NCBI GenBank assembly: GCA_025200525.1
Contig: CM045762.1
Span: 191,481,154-191,545,153 of the forward strand
Direction of reading: 5' to 3'
DNA length: 64,000 nucleotides
DNA from: Camellia lanceoleosa
Taxonomy: Eukaryota; Streptophyta; Magnoliopsida; Ericales; Theaceae
The number at the start of each line of letters is the position of its first letter. The stretch's first letter is position 1. The notes under the pieces are model-generated. The model was given only the letters and a program-made list of their open reading frames with translations. It did not search any database and had not been told where the DNA came from. Of the stretch, positions 44,738 through 55,382 are shown piece after piece. A program made the position numbers and the translations under genes.

Positions 44738-47133
44738 TATAGCGATCCCGGGTTTACCCCTTGTTATACAGTGATCCGGACTTGCGTCTGTGGATGTTGG
44801 TAGTTGTTTAAACTGTGTTTACGTCCTTCTAGACTTCATCTTTGAGTTATAGGACGTGTTGGGCAGGTTGGTTTTGGGTTGGTGGTGTTTGGAACCAAGT
44901 GTTGGTGTCCAGAATTTTGGTGCTTCGCTCGAGCGAGGAGTTGGTCGCTCGAGCGAGAGTGGTTTTTGTGTCCGTGGGTCGAGTTGGGGGCGCCGCCGAG
45001 CGAGCGATCGCGTTTAAGTGAACTCGAGCTTTGTTTCTTGGCTCGAGCGAGCTTCCCGTCGCTCGAACGAGCGTCTGGTTGCAGACGCAGACCTGAAGGC
45101 TTGCGTTCGGCTCGGCGAGCTTCTTCGCCGAGAGCTTCTGTGTCGGTTGTTGGCTCGAGCGAGGTGTTCGTGGCTCGAGCGGGGGGTGTGTTCCGGGGGT
45201 TTTTCTGTGTCTGGTCGCTCGAGCGACCGAGGCTTCGCTCGAGCGAGCCTGTTGTATATCAGCAGCCAAGGATGAATTCAACTTCATTTTTCCTTCTCTT
45301 CCAGTTCGAAAACCGAGAAACCCTCCCTCTCTCTCTAGATTTACCCTCTCTCTAAGATTTCATCTCTCTCTAGTGTGGATCTGCCCTGGGTTCTTTGTTA
45401 AAAAGGTAGAGGGTGCTGAGGGTGACGTTTTAATCTGAAAATTTTCGGATTTGGAGCACGTTGGTGTTTGGGTCATCATCTCCGTTGGAGCTCATTTTTC
45501 GAGGTAGGGATATCCTACTCCTCCTTATGATCTTTGTCGTTAAATTTTAGCATTTTGATATCTTGGGGGTTATTGGGTAATTTTGAGAAAGTTTGGGACT
45601 TTTGTGCAATTTTACAAAAGTTGGGGGTTTGGTTAGAAATAAACCCGTATGCATGTTTGGTGTAGAAAATGAGATAGATGACGGATTGTGGTTGAATTGG
45701 AACCTTAGGGTTGTTTTGTGAATTATGGTAATTTTACCCTAATTGTTTTAATTAATTAATGTGGTTAATTAATTAAAGGAAATGATGAAATGAATTGGAA
45801 ATGTTGGAATTGACAAAGGTTGGGGTTTTAAACATATAAAACCTGTATGCATGATTGGCATGGGAGAATGGGATTAATGTTGAAACATTAATGAAAACGG
45901 AACCTAAGGGTTGAAAATGTTGATATATTATCCAATTGTGCATTTATTTCCTGTTTAGAAATAACTGCTTTAGCTACCGGTGGAGGGTAGTGTTGATTGT
46001 TGTAGACAATGCATGCTGATTAGGCAAACTAAACCTAATCGAGTGAATGTGTCATTGAGTATGGCAGATGATAGAATACATTAACTTTATGTATTGATTG
46101 AATGCGTATATGGTTATGTGTTTATATGCATTGTTTGTGTATGGGAGGAGATGGGGGATGTACTCCACGGTTTAGGGGAAGATGGGGGATGTACCTCTAA
46201 ACCGGTTAATGGTTTGGCTAGGGGAAGATGGGGGATGGACCTCTAGGCCATGGCTAGGGGAAGATGGGGGATGGACCTCTAGGCCAGTTGAAGTTATGGG
46301 AAGAAGGGGATGGACCCAGGGTTGTAGCTCATATGCTCTCCCATTTGCAGTTATGATATAGCTCATATGCTTATCGATTGAAGTGCAGTTGTAGCTTGTA
46401 TGCTTAGCTGTGATAGTAGTGATATAGCTCATATGCTTATCGATTGAAGTGCAGTTATAGCTCATATGCTTATCTGTGATAATAGTGATATAGCTGATAT
46501 GCTTATCGATGGAAATGTTTATTTGATTTGATATAACACTAAAATGTATATCATTTGTGAAGTATGGAAGTGGTTTATGTGTTAGTGATATAACACAAGA
46601 ATGCGTATCCACCTTGGATTTTGAAAATGTTTTAATGATGAACTATATCTCATCAAAGGTTTTGGCCAGGGTACTGAGCCGTATTTTCAAACTCACGTTG
46701 AATAAGAAACGGAAAATGAATGTATAAGTGTTGGCCATCTGTTGACTGCTAATCTTTTAGGCATTGTTCATAGTTGGTTTAGTATATTTCTATTGGGCTG
46801 TGGCTCACCCTATATGGGAACCTTACTTTTCAGGTACAGGAAGCATGCCACCTCCAAGGACATCACTTGGGAGGCTAGAGGCAGGCAGATGTTGTGGTTT
46901 TGCTTGTAATTGTTTTATTACATGTAATTTCAAGCCAAGGGCTTAAATTGTATTTGAGTTAGTACTCTCTTCTTGTAACCAAGCGTTAGCTTGGAAAGCT
47001 GTAAGCCCATAGGGCATTTGATTCTGTTAATAATTTGTAAAGGATTATACTGTGGAATAGAATAATGCTTGTTTCTATTATCAATGCATGTTTAAATGGA
47101 TGGGTTTATTGTTATTATTTTGAGGGCGTTACA
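44738..47133 (+). mobile_element. Tekay-type solo LTR nested in the copia leader, target duplication AGAAA
   Basis: Starts TATAGCGATCCCGG and ends GAGGGCGTTACA, flanked by AGAAA on both sides (44733-44737 and 47134-47138). Related to but distinct from the LTRs at 27866 and 35615. It has its own GCTCGAGCGAGC-rich cluster (44925-45250), the same GTAGGGATATCCTACTCCTC block, and iterated GGGGAAGATGGGGGATGGAC (46145-46330) and TAGCTCATATGCTTATC (46325-46510) units. No internal region remains, so it formed by LTR-LTR recombination. Confidence 0.92.
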
Positions 47134-47138
47134 AGAAA

Positions 47139-47760
47139 ACTCCAAAGACCAAACCAATTCTTTATATGAATATGATAACATAATAGTGCTCTGTTTCAAT
47201 TACCCAAAAAAAAAAAAAAACACAGACGAAATTTTTTTTTTTTTTTTTTTTTTTATAGCCACAAATCACATGTATCAATTGAATAGAAAACTCCAAACCA
47301 ATTCTTTATATGAATATGATAACACAATAGTGCTCTGTTTCAAACACCCAAAAATCGCAGACAAAAGTTTTTTTTATTTTATTTTATATATACGATGTTC
47401 ACAATCAAACCGCATGATATATATATATATATATACATGATTCCATGAACTTGAAATGTAGAATCCAAATGCAAACTGATGCCATCATTTTCATACATAC
47501 AATCATCCATATATATTATATATATAAACACATGCACTTATCCATTAGAAGGATTTATACCCACTGCCTATTTCAATTATTTTAACATTTCTAGAAACCA
47601 GATTACCATTTCCAAAAAAACAGAAAATACAGAATTTGCAAACTAGGAAACCAGAAAATAGACAGAATTTGCAACAGTAATGCGGAAGCCCACAAACCAA
47701 CGAAACTAAATTGGATGAATTAACAACATATCGATTTCTAATAATAGACATGATATAACC
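47139..47760 (-). other. Copia leader, part 2, with split tandem repeat
   Basis: A unit of roughly 120-150 bases (TAGCCACAAATCACATG...CTCTGTTTCAA) occurs twice. One copy is at about 47257-47345. The other is cut in two by the nested LTR, its start at 44704-44737 and its remainder at 47139-47205. Long T and A runs follow each copy. Confidence 0.75.
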
Positions 47761-47772
47761 GCTCTGATACCA
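47761..47772 (-). other. Primer-binding site, copia element
   Basis: The plus strand reads GCTCTGATACCA, the complement of TGGTATCAGAGC (initiator tRNA-Met), two bases from the LTR. Confidence 0.93.
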
Positions 47773-47774
47773 CT

Positions 47775-48275
47775 TGTTAATTTAAGAACATAAAAACTTA
47801 AACTTTGGATCATGTATCATGTGTATTATCAAGAAATCAAAACAAAATTGCGTACCTGATTCCATTGTTATGGTTAAACAGAAGCGTGATTGATAGACGG
47901 GATTGCCTGTGGTAATGATTTCCAATCCTTTCCTATGCCCTTAATGCTTTCTTTTTCAAGAGAGAGGATTTGAAGAAGTTATGTTGTTCTTGCATATGCA
48001 TGGCAGGATTGGGACCATAACCATTTGTATTGGTGGCAATTCAAATAAAAAACCAACCGTGGCAGTTGAACACCATTCAATAACCAACTTACACAATTTC
48101 TATTTCTGCCCCTCATAAAAAAAGAAATTGTACAAATAGCATCTACACACTAGGTCCATGACAAATATACCCTTTAAGCCTGTTAAACAAATTAGATCAC
48201 TTAAATTTTGAGACTTTTGATAAATGATAACACACACATTAAAATATGTGGTTCCAATTAGAAATTAATCCAACA
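47775..48275 (-). repeat. 5' LTR of the copia element
   Basis: Pairs with 38967-39468 as described for the whole element. Confidence 0.92.
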
Positions 48276-48280
48276 TCATA

Positions 48281-48420
48281 ACCCGAGTAGTGTGAGGATT
48301 TCAATAAAAAATACCATATCAACGGTCTTAAAAATCGGAGATCTATTCGAGGCCCCACTTACTTTTTCTCAAGATATCACTAAGAAATTGAAAATCTTAA
48401 AACTTTGACTCCTTAGATAA
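48281..48420. other. Short flank right of the copia element
   Basis: No gene. This sequence was continuous with 37806-38961 before the copia insertion. Confidence 0.5.
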
Positions 48421-48995
48421 GGGCCCCGTTTGGAAGAGTTGTGGAAAAGTCATTATAAATTATAACTTAACAGATTATAACTTACAGCTGTGAGCATAAG
48501 CTGATAACCTATTTGGTATAGTTGTGGGATTATAGATTTAAGTAGCAGAGTAGTGTTTGGTAAATAAGCTGTAAAATAGCTTTTTGCCGTGTAATTGTCA
48601 TTTTTGCCCTTATGAATATAAAAATTGTGATTTGGTCATTTTCTTCACTTTAAATTTTGAAAAAGTTATTTTATTAATTTTGTCAAGTGATTAATTCTTA
48701 TTATCTAGTTCCTCCCAATTTTATATATTTTCTTCACGCCTTATTCTTCTTCTTTTTATTATTTAAATTTTGTTCTTAATGTGTGTAATATTCTCTAAAT
48801 ATTTAAATAGAAATACAAAACAACTTGACTTCCCAATTAAAGCACAACAAGAAACTCAACTTTGTTGGCTTTTATCCATAATTTGCTCAATAATGTTACA
48901 TACTCCGAAAAGTGATCAGCTTAATTAAATGGATTGATGGCTTATGTTAGTGGATTATATAAATTCCATTCACACTCCAACCAAACATTGGGCTT
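48421..48995. mobile_element. Terminal region of a GGGCCCCGTTTGG-type DNA element (or a MITE)
   Basis: Begins GGGCCCCGTTTGGAAGAGTT with AT-rich sequence rich in ATAAGCTG and GTTTGGTA words and a TTTTTGCCC block, a common plant DNA-transposon terminus. Two readings are possible. It could be a MITE of about 570 bases closing at CCAACCAAACATTGGGCT (about 48975-48993, TAA flanks). Or it could be the left end of a 13-kb element whose right end is CCAAACAGGGCC at about 61700-61711. No transposase is seen in either case. Confidence 0.45.
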
Positions 48996-49379
48996 AAAGC
49001 ATATCACAACTGCCACAATTGTGGAAAATGCAAAGGAAACGAATTTAAAGGACATTTGAGACATCCCTATGGCTGTATGATCTATAGTTCTCTACGAAGT
49101 AGGCCTGTATTAACAGAGGTATATCATGTGTTTATTAACAAGCACAAGATGCCTTCACGTTCAACACAAATACATCAGAGGAAGATGGAGTTCAGAAAGG
49201 TATTCACGCAACCAAGGAGAACCTATTCCTGTAAATGGAAGACACCCATGTGTGGAACAAATAAAAAAATAATGCATCAGGCAACAAGAAATAGGCTGCT
49301 TTGAAAAGTACAGTTATGTTTATTCATTCTCAAGGAGAAATTGATAATTACGGCATTACATTCTTTTTGGGATACTCTT

Positions 49380-50235
49380 TGTTACTTGACAACTATTATT
49401 ATCCTAATATCTGTGCTTCTTTTGGACAGTGATCGGATTTTGGCCACTGCCACTCTGCGTTCTTCAATGGATTGGCTTGAGAGATTGCGGACAAGTGCTT
49501 GAATGGCTGCTGTGTCCCCACTAACATCACGGAATGATCCATCACTCTTCTTTATCCGCCCATTTGCCAATGCCATTTGACGCTCAATATTGTGCTCGAC
49601 ACGCCACTGAGTAATTAGACTTCTCAAAACATAATTTGGGGTAAGTGTGAGATTTTGGAGTTTTTGTTGAGTTTTTAGGCATGTTGTGTTGCCACAATCT
49701 ATCCATCTCTGTATGTAAGATCTCTTATATGTCTATAAAATCAAGAGGCAGATAAAATTCGAAAGAAAGCATAACAAGGATGGCTGAGCTTTTAAAAATT
49801 CTTAAACAACACCATATCAACATATACCTATCCTATGGCAACAATAACAGGATCCCTCATCAGTTCTAGAGATATTGGGCAAAGTCTCATCAGGAATTAT
49901 AGGAGAATCAGGCTTTTTATACTCTTGATGATTTCTGGTCGTATCAAAATTATTTTGTTGACACTCCTCAGATGATGCAAATGAGTCACTTGGTCTTTCT
50001 GATTCAAGATTTGTTTGATGTGTACTATGACCTTGTGAACCATTGCCTTTTGGAGTAGAACCAACCTTCATTTGAACTTCATGATCAATATTACCTATAT
50101 TCTCTACATACAAACTTCCCATTACCTTACGGCTAAGTGGTTACAGATCGATTTCTTTGTCTGGTGGCTGGGATAAGGCACGAGATAATATTGTTGAACT
50201 TAGAGGCCCACTATATCTTTCAGTGGCTCTTCTCA
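49380..50235 (-). pseudogene. U-box E3 ubiquitin ligase (PUB, ARM-repeat type) fragment, interrupted
   Basis: Minus-strand remnants of a plant U-box ligase of the PUB10/11-like type. The upper exon (50235 down to about 49815) encodes a hydrophilic linker (PLSRKVMGSLYVENIG...) and, after a frame change near 49868, the first half of the U-box (CPISLELMRDPVIVA). After an intron, the lower exon (about 49733-49383) gives the second half (TYKRSYIQRWIDCGN, TPNYVLRSLITQW) and the start of the ARM region (NGRIKKSDGSFRDVSGD...IQALVRNLSS...EERRVAVAKIRSLSKRSTD). It then degenerates and stops, so most ARM repeats are missing. A TAA at about 50139 breaks the linker. The CACTA element sits in the upper exon; the exon continues at 60414-60390. 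As a ligase it would transfer ubiquitin via an E2-binding U-box, but this copy cannot encode it. Confidence 0.82.
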
Positions 50236-50259
50236 CACTACAAGAAATTACATTTTTGC

Positions 50260-50745
50260 TGACTAAAAATTTGGTCGGCAAAAGTCCATTTTTAGTCGGC
50301 AAAAGCTATTTGCGACCAATTTTTTTGGTCGCCACTTTGGTTGCCAATTGAGGGTCGGCAAAAGTAATTAGCGACCAAAACTTTTGTTAGTTGGGAAAAA
50401 GTTAGATTTGCCGACTAAATTTTTGGTTGCTAAATATATCATTACTGCGACTAATGCATTTAGTCGCTAAAACACTTTAGTCGCGAAAAGTAACATATTC
50501 CCGACCAAACATGTTAGTCGCCAATTGTCACATTCCACGACCAAAAAGTTTGGTCGCCAATTATCACATTCCACGACTAAAAGTTTGGTCGCCAATTGTG
50601 ACATTCAACGACCACAAATTTTGGTCGCCAATTATGATATTCCACGACCAAAAATTTTGGTCACTAATTGTGACATTTTACGACATCTTAGTTTGGTCGC
50701 CAATTGTCACATTCCACGACCAAAAATTTTGGTCGCCAAAAGGAA
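50260..50745 (+). repeat. Left subterminal repeat array of the CACTA element
   Basis: More than ten copies of (C)GACCAAAnnTTTGGTCGCCAA-like units, many followed by TTGTCACATTCCA. Near-palindromic GACCAAA...TTTGGTC cores can fold back. The protein frames here (50511-50890) are products of the repeat, not genes. Confidence 0.85.
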
Positions 50746-51034
50746 TGTTTGCGCCAACATACAACAAAATAAACCTGTAATTCATAATAATCTATCCAAT
50801 CCATTCAATACAATCTATAATTTACAAAAATCAATCAAACCAACAATTCACCTGAATCATGAACATTCAACAAAATATATAAATCATTAAATTCTGAACC
50901 TGTTTAATTAAAGTTAGAAACTATTAGAAATTTTCTTCCACAAGTAATTCCAAACTACATATTCCTTCAATTAAAAATCCGCTTGTAATCTATATAATCA
51001 TCCAATTCACTTCCATCTAGCATTAAAACTTAAA

Positions 51035-51234
51035 ACATATTCCCTAAGTGAAGAGTAGAACTCCTTTCCCAGAGCATCAATAGCTTTCATTGATTGAGCA
51101 GAAAGAAAATTCTTCTAGCAGTATTCATATCTAGCTACGTCTCTTTCAGCTTCTTTACAGCCCTCATAAGCCCGGACAAGAGCAAGGTGATCACTGTAAT
51201 CACATGAAAATTGTGCTTTTGGTGCTTTTGCTAG
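51035..51234 (-). pseudogene. Captured exon of a DExH-box RNA helicase
   Basis: On the minus strand an acceptor (CTTTGCAG, ending at 51235) is followed by [36 protein letters not shown], a stop, then KNFLSAQSMKAIDALGKEFY. This is the helicase-associated region ([15 protein letters not shown]...YEYCWKNFLSAQTLKAI in the family) of plant DExH/DHX36-like RNA helicases. The TAG replaces the conserved tryptophan (TGG to TAG). A second tryptophan in the EGWK motif reads Cys. The fragment lacks the RecA-like helicase core and has no function of its own. Confidence 0.8.
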
Positions 51235-51235
51235 C

Positions 51236-54200
51236 TGCAAAGAGAAAGACACATAAATCAATTAGTGAAACAGATAAGATAAGATACTCAATTTTCCAAC
51301 AAAAGCTATCTATTAGTGAAACCACAATGCCTTGTTACAAGTTAAAAACTAAATAAATTATAGAATGGATTGGGAGGCAAAAAAACACAAAATTAAGGAT
51401 ATGGTAAAAATAGATAAAGTTGTATCCCTATAGAGAGAGAGAGAGATAAATTATAGAATAAAATGTCCATGGACAGAAAAAGAAAGATAAATTATGGAAT
51501 AAAATGTCAATAGACTAGTGCGATAACAAAGATGTATAAATAGGTCTCTTTTATGTGCACAAAGGCATCACCCACTTCACAACCATTTGGTCCCGACACC
51601 ATCTAACTATAGACTATGGTAAGTCTTAGTTCATTCTAATTCTCTCTCATCTTTTTCCAAAGCAGGAATGCCGAGCTGATATGCTAATGTTAATGGTATG
51701 TATGTTGTGCCGAGACCTGGGTGCTTCAGGCAGCAAGAAATAACCCTACAAGACAAATGCACTCAAATACATCACAAGAATAGAGGAGACTTCACAAGCA
51801 TGACCAGTTATCATCAACTTAAAGAGAAATGAACAAACAGGGTAAACTAACCTTTTCCGTTGTGTATAAATAAGTTGGTTCAAATGCTTTGCTTCTCTTT
51901 TCAAGCCAGAACACCGAATAATCAAGCAAAACTTAAGAACATGGAGAAACTTTCTGATACATGTGAAAACTTGCATTGTAAATCATATAATGTTACATCT
52001 TTTGCAAATAATTGTGAAACTATGGTTCTAAATATCAACACCAGGAGCACATCTATCAGGAATCAAGATGTTACACATCATTTGTAGAGCCATTGTGTCA
52101 GCTGATACAGAATGACATTCAAATGTGATGACTTCTAAATTTGTGAAGTACTGCTGTCGGATAGTTGATACTTGGATAATAGTGTCATTAACAAAAAGAT
52201 AAAAAACCAACTTCAACATCTAAGTTGATCAATTCCTTTGGCAAGTAACTTAATTTTTATTATTAGTAACACTCGTGACAGAAGTAAACTTAATCATCAA
52301 AAGGAACATGCATATCAAAAAATCATCACAAGAAGATTTGCAGGGTTCATATATAATAGTTCAAGTAAACAAATAATGATGAGCCCCAAACGTTACCAGT
52401 TCGACAAAAGCCAAATTGAACAGCAAGCTGTTTTTTTATTATTTATTTTTATAATTTAAATTGAATCGTTTACATGTGTTCAACAAGAAGTGGGACAAAC
52501 ATTCCAAAAAGATTACTCCAATTCTCTCCAAATTCCTCTATGATTTTACCAGGGGATCAGATAGCTTGCAAGTTTAGCTGGCCAGGTATTCCACATTGAC
52601 GAACTTACGAATCAAATTTCATATTTGACATGAAATACACACAACACGTGATGTTAAATTACAAGAAACAAACAACCTGAAAGCATAGCCTTTACCTGCA
52701 TATGAGTTAAGCTGGTCCAAGTGAAGTATATGTAGCCATTTAGGAATATCAAGATTCAAATGTATACCAGCAATATTCTGCATTCAAATAGTTCAATATT
52801 AGAGAAAAGCAATTTATGTTGTGACACCATAGATCAAGTTATCAAATTAGATACACCTTAATCTTGTTCTAATTATCTATCTGAACAAAGAAAAAGAATA
52901 TGTAGATATATATATATATAGAGAGAGAGAGAGAGCAGAGAATAATAATAAGTCACATCTATATTAATCTCAAACCCATTAGTTACTGGTTGAAACCAGA
53001 GAGATGAAAAATACATTTCTTGATGCCCTCAAGAAACCTAATAAATTCAACACAAGATGCATGGAATACAACTTTGGTTAGACTTGATAAAGGTTAACTA
53101 CTTCAGAAGTATTACTGCAACTAACCAGTGCTAAACTTGAATGAAACTCAATTCAGTTTCACAGACTTAAGAACCAACGAGACAAACACCAAGCATACAA
53201 AATGGATTTAGCTAAATTGAAGTATAACCACCCAAATGTTCCCACCAATACTGAAATGAGAAGTATAAAATGTAGATATGCCAGATGAGGGAGAAAAAGA
53301 TGAGAGAGACTTAGAATGAACTAAGACTACAAACTCCACTTAGTCTTAGTATGAATTCATTTGTTCTTTCTTAGTATATAGACTACAAACTCCACTTACG
53401 CCATATTTAGGGCTTCATCTTTTCACAATAGAAATCTGAAACCCAAATAACAACCATGATGCCTAGAATTAAGGGTGCCAAATCTTAAAAGACAGAGATA
53501 AAGCTCAGTTATGAAATGTGCTGTTTACACTCAGGCACCTCTAAAGTTCACAAAAGACTAATATATCATCATTAATCTTATTATTTTTACACATAATGAT
53601 CAAAAAAGCATTCGCTCAAACAAACTTAGTATCGATTCACACATATATTAGATAGTTCATAATATGTACTTTGTTCAATCCTAAAACCCCAGCTTCCTCG
53701 TTTTCTCCACATTTTGAAGATTTCAAATCCAACATCTTGTATTCCTAACCCATGATAGATTCTGAAGCTCATCCTTGAGCACCAAAACCCATATTATCTT
53801 GATAACTTTTCTAACAATCAGCATTCTTATGGAAATTCGAAATCTAGGCACATGCAAGTGGGAAAAGAGCATAATACCCCTGTTAAAGCCCAAAATTTCC
53901 GCAATTAAAAAATTCTAAAATCCCACTATTGTAACTTCCATTTACCAACACTAAGGAAACCAAAAACATCAAACCAACCACTATGCACTATTTCATCAAT
54001 GTTCTTTGAAAGGCACCAGAACAAGCCAAGTAGTTGGTAGTTTTTAAACTAAATCTAATCCAATAAAATTGTGCTGAAATATGATTTGAGCAAACTTAAA
54101 GTCTTCAATGTGACTAACCGGCACAAGAATTTTCAGCTTTATCAAATAACCACAAATATTTGCTACTACCTAAAATCTTCAATCATGAGAAGTTTCAAGA

Positions 54201-54424
54201 GAAAATGGTTTCATCAATTAATGAGATGACCAGTAAATTAAGAAATTTCAATACAACCATATTCAAGATAATATGATGTGTGCATTGGAGCATAAAAACA
54301 GAACTTAATGTCAGAAGCCTCAAAAAAGCACAACCACCCCACAAATTCAACAAGAACAATATTATGGAATTGCAACGCATCAGGGAAACAGAAAAATAGC
54401 AGAAACCATGATATTAACACACAC
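51236..54424. other. CACTA interior, mostly intron-like AT-rich DNA
   Basis: Apart from the exon-like stretch at 52697-52778, I see no supported gene. It contains a TA/GA dinucleotide run at 52908-52935, short minus-strand frames at 51746-51976 and 52028-52219 that I cannot assign, and poly-pyrimidine stretches typical of plant introns. Confidence 0.45.
52697..52778 (-). pseudogene. Possible captured exon, unidentified
   Basis: An 82-base open stretch bounded by TTTGAATGCAG (acceptor) and GCAG/GTAAAG (donor) on the minus strand encodes NIAGIHLNLDIPKWLHILHL and a few more residues without a stop. The exon-like signals are good, but I do not recognise the protein. It may belong to the same host gene as neighbouring AT-rich intron-like sequence. 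Confidence 0.4.
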
Positions 54425-55196
54425 CTTATCTTCCCAAATGCAGAAAAAATAGTCAGTGACCAGCATTGAAGGCTTAGACGAAACTCTTAGCAAACCAACG
54501 AGATGGAACACCTTTCAACACAATTGTATCAGGTTGCTGCTGCCTACCACCTCTTGAATATCCTACAACCAAACAACACATACATACATCCATTATTACC
54601 AGTAGTTCTCGCAAAATTATTAAGCATTTAGAAGAAAAAATATTGAGTTAGATTACTGAATCCATTATTGTAGACAGCAAGACCAGTAAGCATAAAAAAT
54701 TCAAAACTATGGATAGAATCAAGAACAAATCTCGATTCGATTACCAAACACATTAAGCTCTTCCCACTCTTTCCTCATTCCAAAATCATCTGATTCTGGA
54801 ACTAAAGCAGTCAATCTAAACTTAACACCTTCAAGATTCAACTCAATCCCATCGGTCTTACCAACAACCGATCTTCTCTAGTCCAGAAACTTCTTCTCAA
54901 GTTCCTTAACATCGTCTTCTCCATCTATACCATGAAGAATCTCCGATCTGGAAAACTTGGATAGAAACCCTAGGTCGCGGATGAAGAGAGCGCCGTGAGC
55001 GACAGGATCATCGCGCTTGCGCTTCTTGAGGTCCTTGAATCTGCGAATGATGATGTCATCTTTGGGAATGTTGAGGGAGAAGGAGGATTTGAGGAAGTCG
55101 GTGAGGGAGCGCTTGAGTTGCCACTCGTCGAGGGGCTTGACGGAGTGGTCTGCACAGTGTATAGTGAAGAGAAGCTGAAGAGGGAGTGTGTTTTTA
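54425..55196 (-). pseudogene. Captured two-exon fragment of an AKAP17A/XE7-like gene
   Basis: Minus strand. Exon 1 (about 55196-54745) encodes ADHSVKPLDEWQLKRSL, TDFLKSSFSLNIPKDDIIIR, RFKDLKKRKRDDPVAHGALF, IRDLGFLSKF, then, after an in-frame TAG replacing a probable Trp, DGIELNLEGVKFRLTALVPE and MRKEWEELNVF. A GT-AG intron (54744-54563) follows. Exon 2 (54562-54425) encodes YSRGGRQQQPDTIVLKGVP, SRWFAK, then a frame change before SSKPSMLVT and FSAFGKI, with a donor at its end. The order and motifs match the N-terminal part of the plant protein annotated as A-kinase anchor protein 17A-like, a presumed splicing-associated RNA-binding protein. Start codon and remainder are missing. The name is from memory; the exon structure is directly visible. 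Confidence 0.68.
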
Positions 55197-55382
55197 GAGA
55201 GAGAAATGGGAGGAAAACTAATTAAAACACAAAGAAGGGGGGAAAATTAGTAGCCATTTTTTTTTTTTCATTACCTGCTCAATATTTCAAAATCCTCCAT
55301 CTAAAATTTGTGACAAAATAATTTTTCCACCAAAAGATCTCAAAGTATTAAAAATTATAGGCCATGACAACATACTCCTCAC
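55197..55382. repeat. CACTA interior repeat, copy A
   Basis: AGAGAGAAATGGGAGGAAAAC through AATTTGTGACAAAATAATTT...CTCAAAGTATTAAAAATT resembles 59037-59180 over about 150 bases, in the same orientation. It directly abuts the captured gene and the nested LTR. Confidence 0.65.

Larger units (their letters stand above)
38967..48275 (-). mobile_element. Ty1/copia element on the minus strand, target duplication TCATA
   Basis: Direct LTRs at 38967-39468 and 47775-48275, each reading TGTTAATTT...TTAATTcCAACA-like on the plus strand. TCATA lies outside both (38962-38966 and 48276-48280). The initiator-Met primer-binding site (47761-47772, complement) and purine tract (39469-39482, complement) place the 5' end on the right. 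The domain order gag, protease, integrase, reverse transcriptase, RNase H is the copia order. Its leader was enlarged by insertion of a 2.4-kb gypsy solo LTR. Confidence 0.93.

Noticed and set aside
50511..50890. Periodic SLVANxHIPRPK-type protein frames
   Set aside because: Translations of the CACTA subterminal DNA repeats, not genes.
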